This document shows, one piece after another, positions 24,677 through 36,479 of a stretch of DNA of 64,000 bases (position 1 is the first letter of the stretch; every line of letters starts with the position of its first letter). Source of the DNA: Polyporus tsugae. Taxonomy: Eukaryota; Basidiomycota; Agaricomycetes; Polyporales; Polyporaceae. A program made the translations under genes and the position numbers. A model generated the notes under the pieces. The model had not been told where the DNA came from. It did not search any database and saw only the letters and a program-made list of their open reading frames with translations. The stretch is taken from NCBI GenBank assembly GCA_024305745.1, contig JAHRBS010000010.1, forward strand, positions 2,487,501-2,551,500. Reading direction: 5' to 3'.

Positions 24677-24903
24677 GGTGATCGAGAGCCGAGAATGCTG
24701 CAGGGCGCTTATTATGGTGCGGAACGTCCAACGGCATTGGCTACGAGATGTCCCTGAACACCATCCAAATACGACAACTTCTACACATACAACGTCAACA
24801 GGGCTTATGACATCTGATACATGAATTGCAGGCGGCGACACAAATATGCGGGGCAGAGGTATAAATGCAACAAGGAAAAATACATCCAGGATCAATTCTT
24901 CCT

Positions 24904-25906
24904 TCACCATTCCTTTCCGATCTTGAAACTCCACTCCCAGTCTGTAAGACCCACAAAGTCAACAACGGCAAAAGAACCTATGATTTTATCAGACTCACCA
25001 GCGTAGACCTCGCCATCGTCGTCAACAACACGGCTGCGGACGTTGTAGGTTCCGGTACGAGCCAGGACCCCGGATGGCGACTCCTCAGGGTCGAAGTTCT
25101 TAATATACGCCTCGCCCTGGGGGTGAGGGCCATACGAGCCAAGCATCTGCTCCATCTTGTCGACTATCAAGGGAGTCAGTTAATATACCGTTGCCATGAA
25201 AAACAGAAGCGTATTTACCCCTAACGCCGGATCGCTTGACGACCTGGATATACCGCACACCCTGCAAAGAGGCATTCGCATCCTAGCAAGGGATGCAACG
25301 AAGCCGGTCACTTACAGAGATGATGGAGTGGTTAACCTTGAATTGAATTCGAACGCTATGGAGGACTTAGTGCCTGGCACAAACGAGAGGGGGGAACAAA
25401 AAGGTACTCACTTGAACTCGACCGCTTCCTTGATGGTAACCGGGTGCTTCTTCAGCGAAGCCACTTCGTTCCCGTCTAGTAGGTTCATTACGAGTTGCTT
25501 GCCCGGGGGAAGAGTAGCCGATGCTAGCTCCAAGGAAAGAATAGTGACCTGACGATACGAAAGGAGCTCCACTATGGAGGCGACATGAGATGAAGGACAC
25601 CGCTCACCTTGGGACCAGTGGCGGGGCCTGCAGACCCGGGGACAATGCCCAAGCTGGCCTTCCAGCGCGCGAGCGACTCATCCTCGGCATCAAGCTTCGC
25701 GTACTCGTCTACGCTCTTCGCCGCGCCGGGCTTGTACCCTGCGTACAAGGTCCGCTTTAGTCAAGCCCCCTCCGGGCCATGGAAGCGAGATTCCGAAATT
25801 ACCGGGTGTGGAGGTGGGGGCGAACTCGTCTTCCTCATGCTACAAAAACAGAGTGAGTTACAAGCCCAAGACAGAACTGCAATTTACCCACAGCTGGAGC
25901 AGACAT
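24904..25906 (-). CDS. RDI1: Rho GDP-dissociation inhibitor
   Basis: Eight exons: 25892-25906, 25803-25839, 25608-25738, 25412-25548, 25316-25355, 25219-25261, 24999-25163 and 24904-24941, giving 201 residues, the normal size. Exon 1 encodes only MSAPA. The Rho-GDI hallmarks are GYKPGAAKSVDEYAKLDAED, ESLARWKASLGIVPG, the immunoglobulin-like domain FNVRIQFKVNHSIISGVRYI, EQMLGSYGPHPQGEAY, and the C-terminal YADWEWSFKIGKEW. It extracts prenylated Rho/Rac/Cdc42 from membranes and holds them GDP-bound in the cytosol. The exon 5 acceptor (CCATAG) was preferred to a nearer AAG because only it gives the conserved NVRIQFKVNH. Confidence 0.93.
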
Positions 25907-26450
25907 GGTGGTGTTGTGGTGATGGTCGATGAAGGAGGACAGGACGGGATATTGAGCGCCCTCGGGGTCCACTCGCCAAAGGGTGTTCCTTGACTATCGA
26001 TCGATTTCCCACGCATGCTGTACGGTCGTTGCCGACATCAGTCGCTGTTGTGTCCATTTCGGGTTGCTGTTCATGCAGCACGGTCGTTCGCGGGACTCGA
26101 GTCGCATCGCCGTCGACTCCGTGTCAAAGTTCAAGACGATCGTTGCATTCTTGTTGGTACGGTCATTCATGTGAAGAAGGATAGTAACGAATAGATTGCG
26201 ATACATAAAGCACGTTGCTCAGGGGCGTCTTAATCTAACAAATGCAGCTGCATCCCGTACAATCAAGTACAATATAACAAATACGTCAGGAGCGCTATGC
26301 GCTTCCATAATTTACCCGTTCCACTTGGTGCACAGCCTGCTACGGAATAAGGGAGTGTGTGGCCGTATACAGACGAGAGCGGATGCCGTGACGTTAATCT
26401 ATCCAAGGACACACAGCTACCGCGAGGCAGAAATATGGATGTGCGCTACC
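25907..26450. other. Intergenic region between Rho-GDI and the CCCH zinc-finger gene
   Basis: It contains the Rho-GDI upstream region and the 3' flank of the zinc-finger gene, both on the minus strand. No frame over 100 codons and no clear regulatory motif were seen. Confidence 0.55.
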
Positions 26451-28344
26451 TCAAGCCGTCTCGACGGGTGAAGGAGCGAGGGAAGGATGCATGCCATCTA
26501 TGCCTCAAGGATCAGACGTCAACCGGCAACAAGCAAGGTTAACCACGCACCGCCCTTGAACCAGCACTTGCCCTTGCTCAGATGGAAGCACCGAGCCCCG
26601 CTGGGACAGACATGGCCCTGGCGGAAATGTGATCTGTTAGGTCGTGTAAGACGTGTCCAATATGTTCCACATACCCAGCAGCACCTATCTCCGTAAGGGC
26701 ACGTGAGACCTTGCGGTGGATGAGCCTCGTCCTTGGCGACAACTCAGGAGAATAAATTACACACCGTTCTTGAGATAGTTGCACGGCGCCTTCTTTGCGT
26801 TGCGTGCCAAGACGTCGAGCTGCTCAGGACTCAGGCGCCACTCGTGGGAGTACTTGCAGTTGGGCTACAACGACCATGAGCACTCTCCCAGAGACGCCAC
26901 GGAGCATGGAAGCCTCACCCCCTTGGAACAGGTCATCAAGTAGTGCTCGTTGCATGGTGGCGGGTTCTCTGTAGACAAATTGGGTATGCGCGGCCGTGAT
27001 AAATGCGATATCAAAACCTACGTTTGTGCAGCGGCTGGTCAAACTTAGAGATCAACGAACTTGTCTGGGACAAGAATCTGAAGCACAAACCTTGCTCGGA
27101 TCGATGTGCCTGAGACCATCCGGAGACCTATCAGAGGGGGGAGGGGAGATGGAGGCCTGCGTCTCCGATTGGGGACTGATGAGGCCGCCGTTGGTGATGA
27201 CGTGCGGATGCAAGTTGGACTCCGAGATACCGAGTGGACCCGGGCGGCGCACGGGGATGGGGCTCAACCTTTCCTCTAGGAACAGACCGTCGAAGCGGGC
27301 TTTACGGACGGCCATCTGTCGAACGAGAGGCGTCGGGTCTACGGGGGGCTGGAGCAAAACCAGCTTGCCCGCAAGGTCCTCGTGCATGAGGTTGTCGTAC
27401 ATGGAGAAGTAGGTATCGTCGACGCCTAGGTGATTACCAGGGTGAGCGGATAGAACCACACAAGCGGGGATAAAATAGAGACCAACCTCCGAAGAACACG
27501 CGGAGGGTTTGCGGGACCCGGATGAACGTCTTCACATACTCTGTCGCACGTTCCGGTATTGAGCGGAGGCCACATATCGGACCGGAAACACAGTACCTTT
27601 GACCTTCACCTCAGTTTGTTCCCTCCCTGGGCCTGCGTCCATAATTAAGAAACGGGGGGACGCCTGGCCGAACCCAACAAGAAAGTCTTCGAACTGCTCT
27701 GGACTGGCGATCCCTTCCCCAGCCAACCTGGCGATGACAGCCTTCTTGTTGAGATAGATGGTGACCCAGAAGGAGAGGCGCTCGAAGCCGATCAGGCTCT
27801 GCTGGACGAGCTCCTGCGCAACGGCCTTTGTGAAGTTCTCGGCAGCCTGACGGCCTCCCTGTGCACCCTGCTCTATCATGGCACGGCGGAAGAGGAGTTT
27901 GTCCCCATCAATGACACATAGGACGAGCGGGTCTTGAGCCTGTTCGGCACGTTCATACAACAACACGGCGCCACGAAGAACATATGGAATCGTACCTGAG
28001 AGAATGTCAAGGCCATCTGCTTGTTAAGGGACGAGAGCTGCGCGTTATGCGCCTTTTTATCGAGGGTAGCCATGTCGGTCGCGTTAGAATAGGCCATCTT
28101 GACGGCGAGAAGCTCGGCCTCGAGCTCGGTGACGCGCGCCTCTAGTTCCGCCTTTTGATAGAGGGTAGCATGAGAAAGGTCTAGGCAAGGACATTAGACG
28201 CGAAGGGCTCCATCGGAGGATGGGCGTACCATGAAGGTGGGCAATAGCATTCTCCCTAAGCGAATTTGAAGAGAAAGATGAGCGCCAGCGGGGACGAACG
28301 GGGGGGCAAGGGACTGACCAGAGCTGCTTGGTGGTGACTGCCAT
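26451..28344 (-). CDS. CCCH-type zinc-finger protein with N-terminal coiled coil
   Basis: Twelve exons: 28319-28344, 28230-28255, 27996-28180, 27597-27939, 27487-27540, 27091-27425, 27022-27034, 26919-26968, 26765-26864, 26675-26709, 26551-26617 and 26451-26497, giving 426 residues. An N-terminal helix (SHATLYQKAELEARVTELEA) precedes a conserved-looking globular domain (LVLCVIDGDKLLFRRAMIEQ, PRFLIMDAGPGREQTEVKVK, VPQTLRVFFGGVDDTYF). The C-terminal third has CCCH fingers: C-x7-C-x5-C-x3-H (PCNEHYLMTCSKGPNCKYSH), C-x8-C-x5-C-x3-H (PCNYLKNGLTCPYGDRCCWGH) and a partial third (VCPSGARCFHLSKGKCWFKG). Such fingers usually bind RNA. This fungal family is widespread but I know no assigned function. 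Exon 7 is only 13 nt, and the last exon has two in-frame acceptors. Confidence 0.88.
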
Positions 28345-31044
28345 GAGTGCGGATTGGAGGGAATTAGGGAGTGGTAGGGAAGGAGAGAAGGAAGGAGCGA
28401 ATAGAGGATGGAGAAGGGAGGGGAAGGGGGAGCAGAGCGAAGTACTTATAACTGCCGAAGCATGATGCCTCCTGCTGCCAGTGGAACTGCGGGAATGAGT
28501 TGACTAGATGCCCAGAACTGCTTCTCTTCCGGATACGCGAAATAGGGAAGTCGATAAATTTGGGCGATAACCTTGTCGGCTTCTCTGCTCCCACGCGCAG
28601 AGCCATGGATCTGTTGCAGATGATGGCCCCCTCCGTCCTGTACACCCCGACCACATCCTGCCAGCCCGCGGCGCCTCTCCTGCCACGCCCCTCACCTCAC
28701 CAAACTCCCCATCCTCCGCCCCCCGCCGGGCGGGGAGCCCGCAGTTCGAACGCTCCCAGTCATGTACCACGAGTGGAACAACGGTCGCCCCATATGGCGG
28801 AGCAGCATGTCGTCCGACCACGAGCCCGACCCGGCGCACCGGCCACGAAGCTTGTTGCCTTCGTCGAGAGGCACACGCAGGCGCCGAGATATATGGTTCC
28901 AGCGTGTGCAGGATGTGGTGGCACTGCGACACCTTCTCCCGTCTCCCGCAGCTGTCTGCATTCAAGAAGACCGAGGACATGCGCCTCAGGGTCTACGATC
29001 CGACACGTCCTCCATACGGGCCGTGTCGAGGAGACTGCGCCTCGCCTCAGACCCCACCGGGTCTGCGGTCCTTCCATGGAGATTTCGCGGTGGGTCGCGT
29101 CCGGACCAGATCGTGGATGCTGACTCGAGTCCCGTGTGCTTGCCGCGGCAAGTCCAGCTAAGGCACAAGCGGACCAGGGAGGCGGGCGTTCTGGTCGTCA
29201 GAACACGTAACCGGGCGCGCCTTCGAATTCTGCCTTCTGGGTGAAAATGTGGCAGGCGTCTGTACTACACAAAACGGAGATTATTGCCGGCGCTGCAGCT
29301 TCCCTTCGTTCCCGCTGCAACCCCCTCAGGCCCTAGCACCGCTAAGCTGGAGGGTTACGCTGAAAGCGAAACGGGAGGGGGAAGTGGTGAATTGGACTCG
29401 TAAGACTTCTTGGCACCCACGTTCGAATCGTTGGGAACGGTCGGCGAAGCGCGCATCATATCTCCGCGATTCCAGAATCTATTCCGAGGTTACCTCGTCG
29501 TCTTCGGCAAAAGGCATAAGGAAAGTGTACAATTCCAAGAGGTAACGCCCCACTGACCTGCAACTGAGAGGTTCCCCGATTCGTTGGTTGGAGGGCATCC
29601 GGGCCGACTCGTAAACAGTCGGAACATTGCTCGTCTCCGAAGCTGTATCCTCAACTTGTTGACGCCTAACGAGGAATGATGATAACGGTTAGCATTGAAG
29701 CTTCACGATGTGCCAAGATTTGCAGGCAAAAACGGCAGTGCAGTACCAGTGTGTTCCGACGATGGTCACCCCTGCAACAATCCAGGTTTCAATTCAAGGG
29801 AGTCGTGGATCTGACCTACTTGTTCGTTTCCCCGGTGACGAAACCGATTGAACCGCGGGTTTTTTTTTGGGAGATCTTGAAGGGCCGGCTAAACGATGAG
29901 GTAAAGAAGCATTCGAGGGAGTCGCCCGTATTGTACAGTATTTCCCCAGGCACGAGTCGCTGGCAGTCGGGACACATCGACATAAGGGCGCGGCTCATGT
30001 CGAGCTTGATAGACAGCCTTCTCATCCAGGATCAAGCGTAGCAGACAGTCGATTGATGATGTCGAGCACATGTCGAGCCTACAGGAGTTGGTCAATGACG
30101 AAGTCCTTATTCCCCCCGCGGTAGACTCAGACTGCCGCATTGATCAACCTGAAGCGCCGGAGGCATTGTGGCGGTAGCGCCGCGCCACCATGAACTTCCG
30201 CGGCACGCTGCCGGACGCTCTCCCGACGGATTTGCGTTTTCGTTCTCAATCTGAAGCATTCGTGCGACCGATCACATTGACCCCCCGTTTCACCTCTTGT
30301 TTACCATCTCTCACCATACCCGACGCCCTCGAAAACAAGCATCGACTGTGGCGGCTCTGTTCAACAGGCTGCACTAGGCGTCGCAGGTCGTGCTTCGATT
30401 CGCGATGCCTTCAGACAGTGCGACACCCTCCAAGCATCACGACAGTCCCTGATGGTCCTCTCCCCTTAATGTGGTCAACAAAGCAATGCTGCGCAAGTGT
30501 CCATCCCCATCCGCGCCTTAGGACACTCCGGTGCCGAGACATGGAGTTAATGGTCGACAAGGTTCTGAAGGAGCTCAGTGAGTCAATTGATCGTTCATGG
30601 CTTTGCACACGTGCGTTCAAGACGGATAAGCGTTCCGAAGAGTAGAGCCCTCGTTGACGCATTCTTTCAGGCTAAAACACATCGACCACAACGTCATCAC
30701 CAGCTACTATGTACTCCCACATTCGATGCACGCTCTACTTGCAGTGACGGCCACCGTCTACTCGACGCATTTTGCGCACCGTTTCTTGGTCGGATAGCTC
30801 CAGGATAGCTCTCGGAAACGCTTACGGTCGATGCTGTAGACCCTCATCTCACACCTGCTCCATACTGCATTATGTCCCCCACACGGCTACAGCATCCTTG
30901 GCAGCTCTCTGTACCCGTGATACTGCGGGTGGAGTTCACGGGTTACGAGGGAGAACCTTCGTTGGAGCCATGTGACCGCGTCAGTGTTCGCCTACCGCGG
31001 CTTTAGCGGCTCATCGGCTTCCCTGACACCAACTTCCCTCCCAT
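28345..31044. other. 2.7 kb without a convincing gene
   Basis: Several open frames of 60-207 codons overlap here in different phases and strands, but none has a recognisable domain or consistent codon use. A tRNA-like T-arm (GTTCGAATC) occurs near 29423, without a complete cloverleaf. The region may contain decayed genes, a non-coding transcript or an insertion that has lost its ends. Confidence 0.5.
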
Positions 31045-31052
31045 TTATATAG
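31045..31052 (+). promoter_or_regulatory. TATA box of the sugar-transporter gene
   Basis: TTATATAG lies 84-91 bp upstream of the start codon at 31136 and fits a TATA-driven, regulated promoter. Confidence 0.55.
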
Positions 31053-31135
31053 GACCTCTGAAGGGATGGGTGCGACTCGCCATTGCTCGCGTTCTCAGGC
31101 TGCCACCGTCACCTCTGCGTTCCCCACCGACTGCC

Positions 31136-33639
31136 ATGTCAGGGCTATCGAGCTCCCCCCGCGTCTCCGACAATGAAGACAAGGCGAAGCAGGCAGAGGC
31201 GAGCGTCGCAGTTCACGCAAGATCACCGGACTTCGCGGCTGAGGTCGAAGCTGCGGCACCTCTACTGAGGGGCCCCATGCTGACAGCGGCGATTGCCTTC
31301 GTTGCCGGGACGGGGTTCACGTTATTTGGGTACGCCTTCGATATTACTCCAAAATCTGGACAGTCTATCTGAGCGCTGCTCTGCAGCTACGATCAAGGGG
31401 TTATGTCCGCGCTACTCACAGCGAAACAGGTGGGCCATCATCTCGTCAGTTGAGATGTCGCGGAGGTGTCAACTAACGCGCCGCGCCGGTATAGTTCGAG
31501 GACGTGTTCCCCCAGGTGATTACAGGAAACAACCATCCCTCGAACCATGCGACACTGCAGAGTTTTATTGTTGCGATTTATGTTGGTGCCTCCATCCGCC
31601 GTTCATCGTGGTGCACACCTCATGATTAACGTACTAGGAAATTGGCTGTCTCATCGGCGCCCTATCAAATTTGTGGGTGGGCGACTGGCTTGGGCGTCGT
31701 AGGACCATCGTCCTGGGTGGCATTATCATGATCATCGGCGCCATACTTCAGACGACGTCGTACAGTTACGCCCAGATGGTCGTGGCTCGTATCGTTACGG
31801 GACTTGGTAATGGTTTGAACGTCAGTTTTCTCGGGGCTTTGTCCATATCCGTTTCCCTAATAACCCTACGTCGCGCAGACGTCAACTGTGCCCTCGTATC
31901 ATGCAGAGTGCTCGCCCGCCTCACGAAGAGGCAGCCTGATCATGATCGAGGGAAGCTTAATAACGTTTGGTATCATGATCTCGTAAGTGCGCCGAAATTA
32001 TAGCCTGCCACGAGCTCAACTGTCTTCCTCTAACCTTGTTACAGATACGTGAGTTAGGACCCTCGTTTTTCCTTTTCGGCATGTGATGATGAACACATGG
32101 TCATCCCCCCTCTCAGTGGCTAGATTTTGCCTTGTGCGTACAAATTTCCTACCACGTACAGTGGAAGATTTCTCACATCGGGATAGCTTTTGGTTGTCCG
32201 GCTCTTCGGCCCAATGGCGCGTGCCCATAGCGCTCCAGATAGTGCTCGCACTCATGATGATCGTTGGGATTTTTTTCGTAAGTTTTATTGTTGCTCATCC
32301 ACACTTCTGCGTCTTTCAGGTTAGGCTAACGCCAATTTTCCACTTGCTCCATCGGCACCGTAGCTGCCTGAGTCGCCCCGATGGCTGGCTAAGCACGGGC
32401 GGAACGCTGAAGCATTGGCGGTTATCTCCGCGCTCGAGGGCAAGCCCCACACGGACGAGGGCGTGCACCAGACATACCACGCTATCAGGGAAGCGGTCGC
32501 AGCGGAGACGCACTTTGGCGACGACAGCTCGCCGTTGCGCGAGATCTTCACCGGAGGACGGTCCCAGAACTTCCGTCGTGCGTTTCTCGGCGTGGTCATC
32601 CAGTGCTTCCAGCAGATCACCGGCATAAACCTCATTACCTACTATGCCGTGCGTACCCCTCTCTTCTCCTTCTCACACTCCACCTTCCACGTTACTTGGT
32701 GGTTCTGCCTTCGCGAAGCTTCATTCACTTAGCTTTATCGATGACTCACGAAACGTACCATGCACCCTGTAGACGCTGCTATTCGAGCGATTGGGTATCG
32801 ACGACGTCAAGGCGCGCATCATCGCCGCGTGCAATGGAACCGAGTACTTTCTGGCGTCGCTGATCGCCATCTTCCTCATTGACCGCATCGGTCGCCGGCC
32901 GCTCATGTTGTTCGGTGCTATCGGGCAGACCATTACAATGGCGCTCCTCGCCGTGCTCGGCAGTATCGACACCTCGGGTACCCAGGTGGCGTCGGCGGTG
33001 CTTCTCTTCGTGTTCAACTCGTTCTTCGCAGTCGGATGGCTTGGCATGACCTGGCTCTATGTACGTTCTCGATGTTCCGTCGGTGCTTGTTGGCTGGAAG
33101 CTGACGGTGCTACTGTGTACAGCCGGCAGAAATTGTTGGGCTCCGCATCCGTGCCCCTGCCAACGCATTCAGCACGGCGTCGAACTGGACGTTTAACTTT
33201 ATGGTCGTCATGGTCACTGGGCCGTCCTTCAACAACATCAGCTGGGGAACCTACATCGGTACGTGCCCAGTTAGTGACTGGGTTGGTTGACGTTCCCAAG
33301 CTTACCTGAGCCTGTGCGGCCTGCAGTGTTTGCTTGTCTGAACGCGTTCATCATTCCTATCGTCTATTTCTTCTTCCCGGAGACCGCTGGCCGTTCGCTG
33401 GAAGGTATGACCATTTCCCTGATTCCAGCTCCTGCACGGCTCGTTGACAAACGTTGACAGACATGGACGTCATATTTGCTCTCGCCTACAACGAGGGGGT
33501 CTCGCCTGTGAAAGTGTCCCTGCGCAAAGATGTCCCTCCGGCTGGCTCTCCTGAAGCAGATGAGATTTTGGGCATTACGAACAGCCGTGATGCCACTTCC
33601 TTCAAGGAGACTCCTGGGGAGAGTTGGAAGACTGGGTGA
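31136..33639 (+). CDS. MFS sugar transporter (hexose transporter family)
   Basis: Thirteen exons: 31136-31329, 31387-31429, 31495-31581, 31638-31820, 31879-31982, 32045-32048, 32117-32133, 32187-32277, 32364-32648, 32773-33060, 33123-33258, 33327-33404 and 33461-33639, giving 562 residues. Sugar-porter signatures are in order: FGYDQGVMSALLT in TM1, GDWLGRRRTIVLGG between TM2 and TM3, PESPRWLAKHGR after TM6, the QQITGINLITYYA motif in TM7, DRIGRRPLML between TM8 and TM9, and PETAGRSLEDMD after TM12. The substrate is probably a hexose, imported with protons at the plasma membrane. Exons 6 (4 nt) and 7 (17 nt) are required to join ISYWLDFAFFWLSG in frame. Confidence 0.93.
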
Positions 33640-33814
33640 TTCAGGGTATGTGTAGTAGAAGTGAAATGCATGTATCTTTAGTTCTTTGAGATGTACATAT
33701 ATACATATCTCGCGACGAGATTGCCATGATGAGTACCTCGTATATTACTAGGGTTGTACTAGGGTCGTCAGGCTCGGATGTCCGCCACCGACTTATGGTT
33801 GTCGGAGATTGAAA

Positions 33815-33820
33815 ACGCGT
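33815..33820. promoter_or_regulatory. ACGCGT element upstream of CDT1
   Basis: The palindrome ACGCGT lies about 155 bp before the CDT1 start. In fission yeast cdt1 is driven at G1/S by MBF through this core, so the placement is suggestive. The same hexamer occurs in other promoters of this window. Confidence 0.45.
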
Positions 33821-33973
33821 CTCATGGGCGCCTGTTGAAACGCGCTTTGGATGGGCGTCTAGGTCGCATAGATGCGCTCGCGGGCGCCCGTGTTGGACTC
33901 CGAGTCGGCGGACGCGCTCTTGCTAGTCTTGCCCTGGTCTTGCTCCTCCTGTGCTCCTCCCCCCACACATACT

Positions 33974-36123
33974 ATGTCTGATCTGTACACCGCCCTTCGT
34001 GTCTCTCCGAAAAAGAAGCGCACGCTACCCACATCTGACGATGAGGATGTGCTTATTCCCAAACGACTCCGCCGAGACAGTATAGTGTCCGTAACCACTT
34101 GCCTAGTTGACTCAACAGTCTGAACTCACTCTTAACTGCAGGCCCCCCACCCCGTCCACCACCACCCGTCGCAAGCTGAAGGCGGAGGTGGAGACAGACC
34201 CCAACAGCCTACCCGATCATATCTCACGTCTACACAAGATTCAAACTGCCCTCCAGCACGCGTTATCTCATGCCCTCGCAACTTGTGCGGTCTCGCCTTC
34301 AGAAGAAACGGGCATCGTTCGCAACGTGCTCAACCACATGGCCTTGGGCGCATATACTGGCCTTACTTCAAACATCAATGTTGACGACTTGAAGCGTCTC
34401 TGTTGGTTGTGGGAATGGGACGGGAAGGCGCTTCCGTCCAAGGCTGGCGCGAGTGCCAGGAAAGGGAAGGCCAAGGAGGATGAAGAGGAGAACCCTTTCT
34501 TAGACGATGCAAAACCTTCCGCACAAGCTCCCCCAAAGGACTGGACACGAGGCGCAATGGGCATCGTGATCAGCCAGGCGACACATCACCAAAGGTCGAC
34601 TGCGAGCAGGGTCTCGGTCTATGGGATTGGCATCGAGGTCGAAATGGACATCGACAAGGATATGAAGGGTGGCATGGCTGCGGTAGCGCGCTGGACAGCT
34701 GGGAGCGAGACCAGGCGGAAAGCAGTTCTGACCAAGCTGCGGCAGTGGGTCAAGGTAAGCACCTCAGCTCTAATTGGCTGGTCGCTACTCACCTGAGCTC
34801 CCTGCAGCTTCATGAGAAGGAGGATGCCATCCCACCGATCCCAACTGCTGACCTGCCTTCCCTGCCTGCCACCCAGAAGCCATCAAACTTGACTCGCCTT
34901 CTAGCCACCTCATCCCCCAAGTCACCGTCCGCCTCGTCAATTCTTGCAGCGCCGCAACCACCTGGTTCGCCCACGCGCTCCGCTTCTAGATCGCCCTCGA
35001 AATCTTCTAGCAAGAAAGACCGTGACTTCGTCGTTCCATTCCCAGCCACGCCTTCCAGCAGGTTGGGCACCCCCACCGCGAACCGTATCTTCAAAACGCC
35101 TTCCGCGGACCGCATTTTCAAAACACCATCTACAGACCGTATCTTCAAGACACCTTCTACAAACCGTATCCTCTTCCCGAAGACGCCTTCTTCGCGGCAT
35201 TCGACAGCAAGCGACAGAGACCCTGGCACGCCCACGAGGGCGCGCACCCCCTCGCTCTCTGGGTGCGAAACACCTACCGCCTCCGACAAGTCGCTCCCTT
35301 CCACCCCTGTGCATCAACGCGGTCCAGATGCGAGCACGGTCCCACAAACACCCACGAGCTCGCGCCGCCAGGCGTTGTACGAGCGCGTTCGGCAGCGCTC
35401 CCTTCAAAACACGCCCACGAAAGCCAACCCCTCGGGCGCACCGTTGTCCAAGGACGAGCTATTCAAACTCGGTCAGGAAGAGATGCGCCGACGGCTACTT
35501 CTCGGGAGATTGTCTGGCATTGCCGAGAGCGTCTGGATGTTCGTACCCTCATTATGGTCTTCTCTTCCTGTTTCTTCCCTTCCGTTCTGTCGCCATCTTC
35601 TCGTCCCGTCGCGTATAGCGTGTGTATGTGGTAATTAAACACTGACTCGCCCGTGTGCCACAGGTACTTCTCGAACCCCGTCGGTGCCGCTACCGCTACC
35701 ACGACCGCACGCAAGCGCCGCGCGATGCCTGCGTCCGAGATTGCCGCTGCGGTCGTCAAGTCGTCGCCCGTGCCCCTCTCGATCGCCGAGGCGCAGGAGT
35801 CGCTGGGGATGCTCACGAAGATGTGCCCGTTTTTCCTGCGCGAGCTCAACCTCTCTGGGGAAGAGTGGCTTGAGATGCCTGCGCCCGCCGAGTCCGAGAG
35901 CGACACTACGTCTGGTTCGAGCTCGGGCGCGGATGTGTCCGCAAGTCCTCGGAAGGGCGGTAAAGTGCCTGGCTCAGTGCCCAGCAGCCCGTCGAAGCTG
36001 AAGGTGAAAGGCGAGAGCGCGGCCGAGTTGCTTGCGCGCAGCCCGAGACAGGTGAAGGCTCAGGCTGGAGGATTGCGCGAGGTGCGCGAACGCATCCGCA
36101 GGGAGCTCGAGGCTATGGACTGA
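33974..36123 (+). CDS. CDT1: DNA replication licensing factor Cdt1
   Basis: Four exons, 33974-34086, 34142-34754, 34808-35538 and 35664-36123, giving 638 residues. The middle domain ([32 protein letters not shown]) matches the Cdt1 winged-helix region that contacts geminin/MCM. The C-terminal winged helix ([71 protein letters not shown]) is the MCM-loading CDT1_C domain. Between them is a Ser/Pro-rich linker with tandem RIFKTPS repeats (about 333-370) and many TP sites, likely CDK targets. Cdt1 with ORC and Cdc6 loads Mcm2-7 at origins in G1. Introns 1 and 3 use non-standard donors GTCCGT and GTTCGT; intron 3 is 125 nt long. Confidence 0.9.
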
Positions 36124-36479
36124 GCGCCGCTGCATCGTTACTACTGCTTTATCACATCTTTATCGTTGCTTTATTTTCCTGCACAGCGTGCTCATCTCAA
36201 GGTCGATTGTTCGAACAGTATAACTACATCTCTCATCCGACTGATTACGATTCTTTGACGATGTTAACGCTCTTGATGATGTCGAATGTTGATGCTCCCT
36301 TGATGATTTTTGTAGATCTAGCTGTGCATACCTTATTACTAGTATTGTAGTGTTTCGAGTTGGGATATGGAATGGAAGAAGCTATGTTTCTTGATACATT
36401 CGTCTCAGTCAGATATCAAACATACAGGATATCCCTACTACCCAGCAATAGTCAATAGTACTACATAGTACAATTGCTC
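36124..36479. other. Convergent 3' flanks of CDT1 and the oxidoreductase
   Basis: 356 AT-richer bases between two stop codons, with no coding potential. Presumed polyadenylation regions of both genes. Confidence 0.6.

Noticed and set aside
28500..29244. Overlapping open frames up to 207 codons on both strands, including a piece reading LPQLSAFKKTEDMRLRVYDP
   Set aside because: The frames overlap each other in a GC-rich stretch and no splice model gives a coherent protein. None was accepted as a gene.
29390..29450. tRNA-like segment with a T-arm and B-box-like GTTCGAATC
   Set aside because: The T-stem has a mismatch, no 7-bp acceptor stem could be paired, and the anticodon arm is not consistent. 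It may be chance or a tRNA-derived fragment; a covariance-model scan would decide.
30190..30645. 151-codon + strand frame starting MNFRGTLPDALPTDLRF
   Set aside because: Composition is unlike the accepted genes, there is no recognisable domain, and there is no promoter or splice support.
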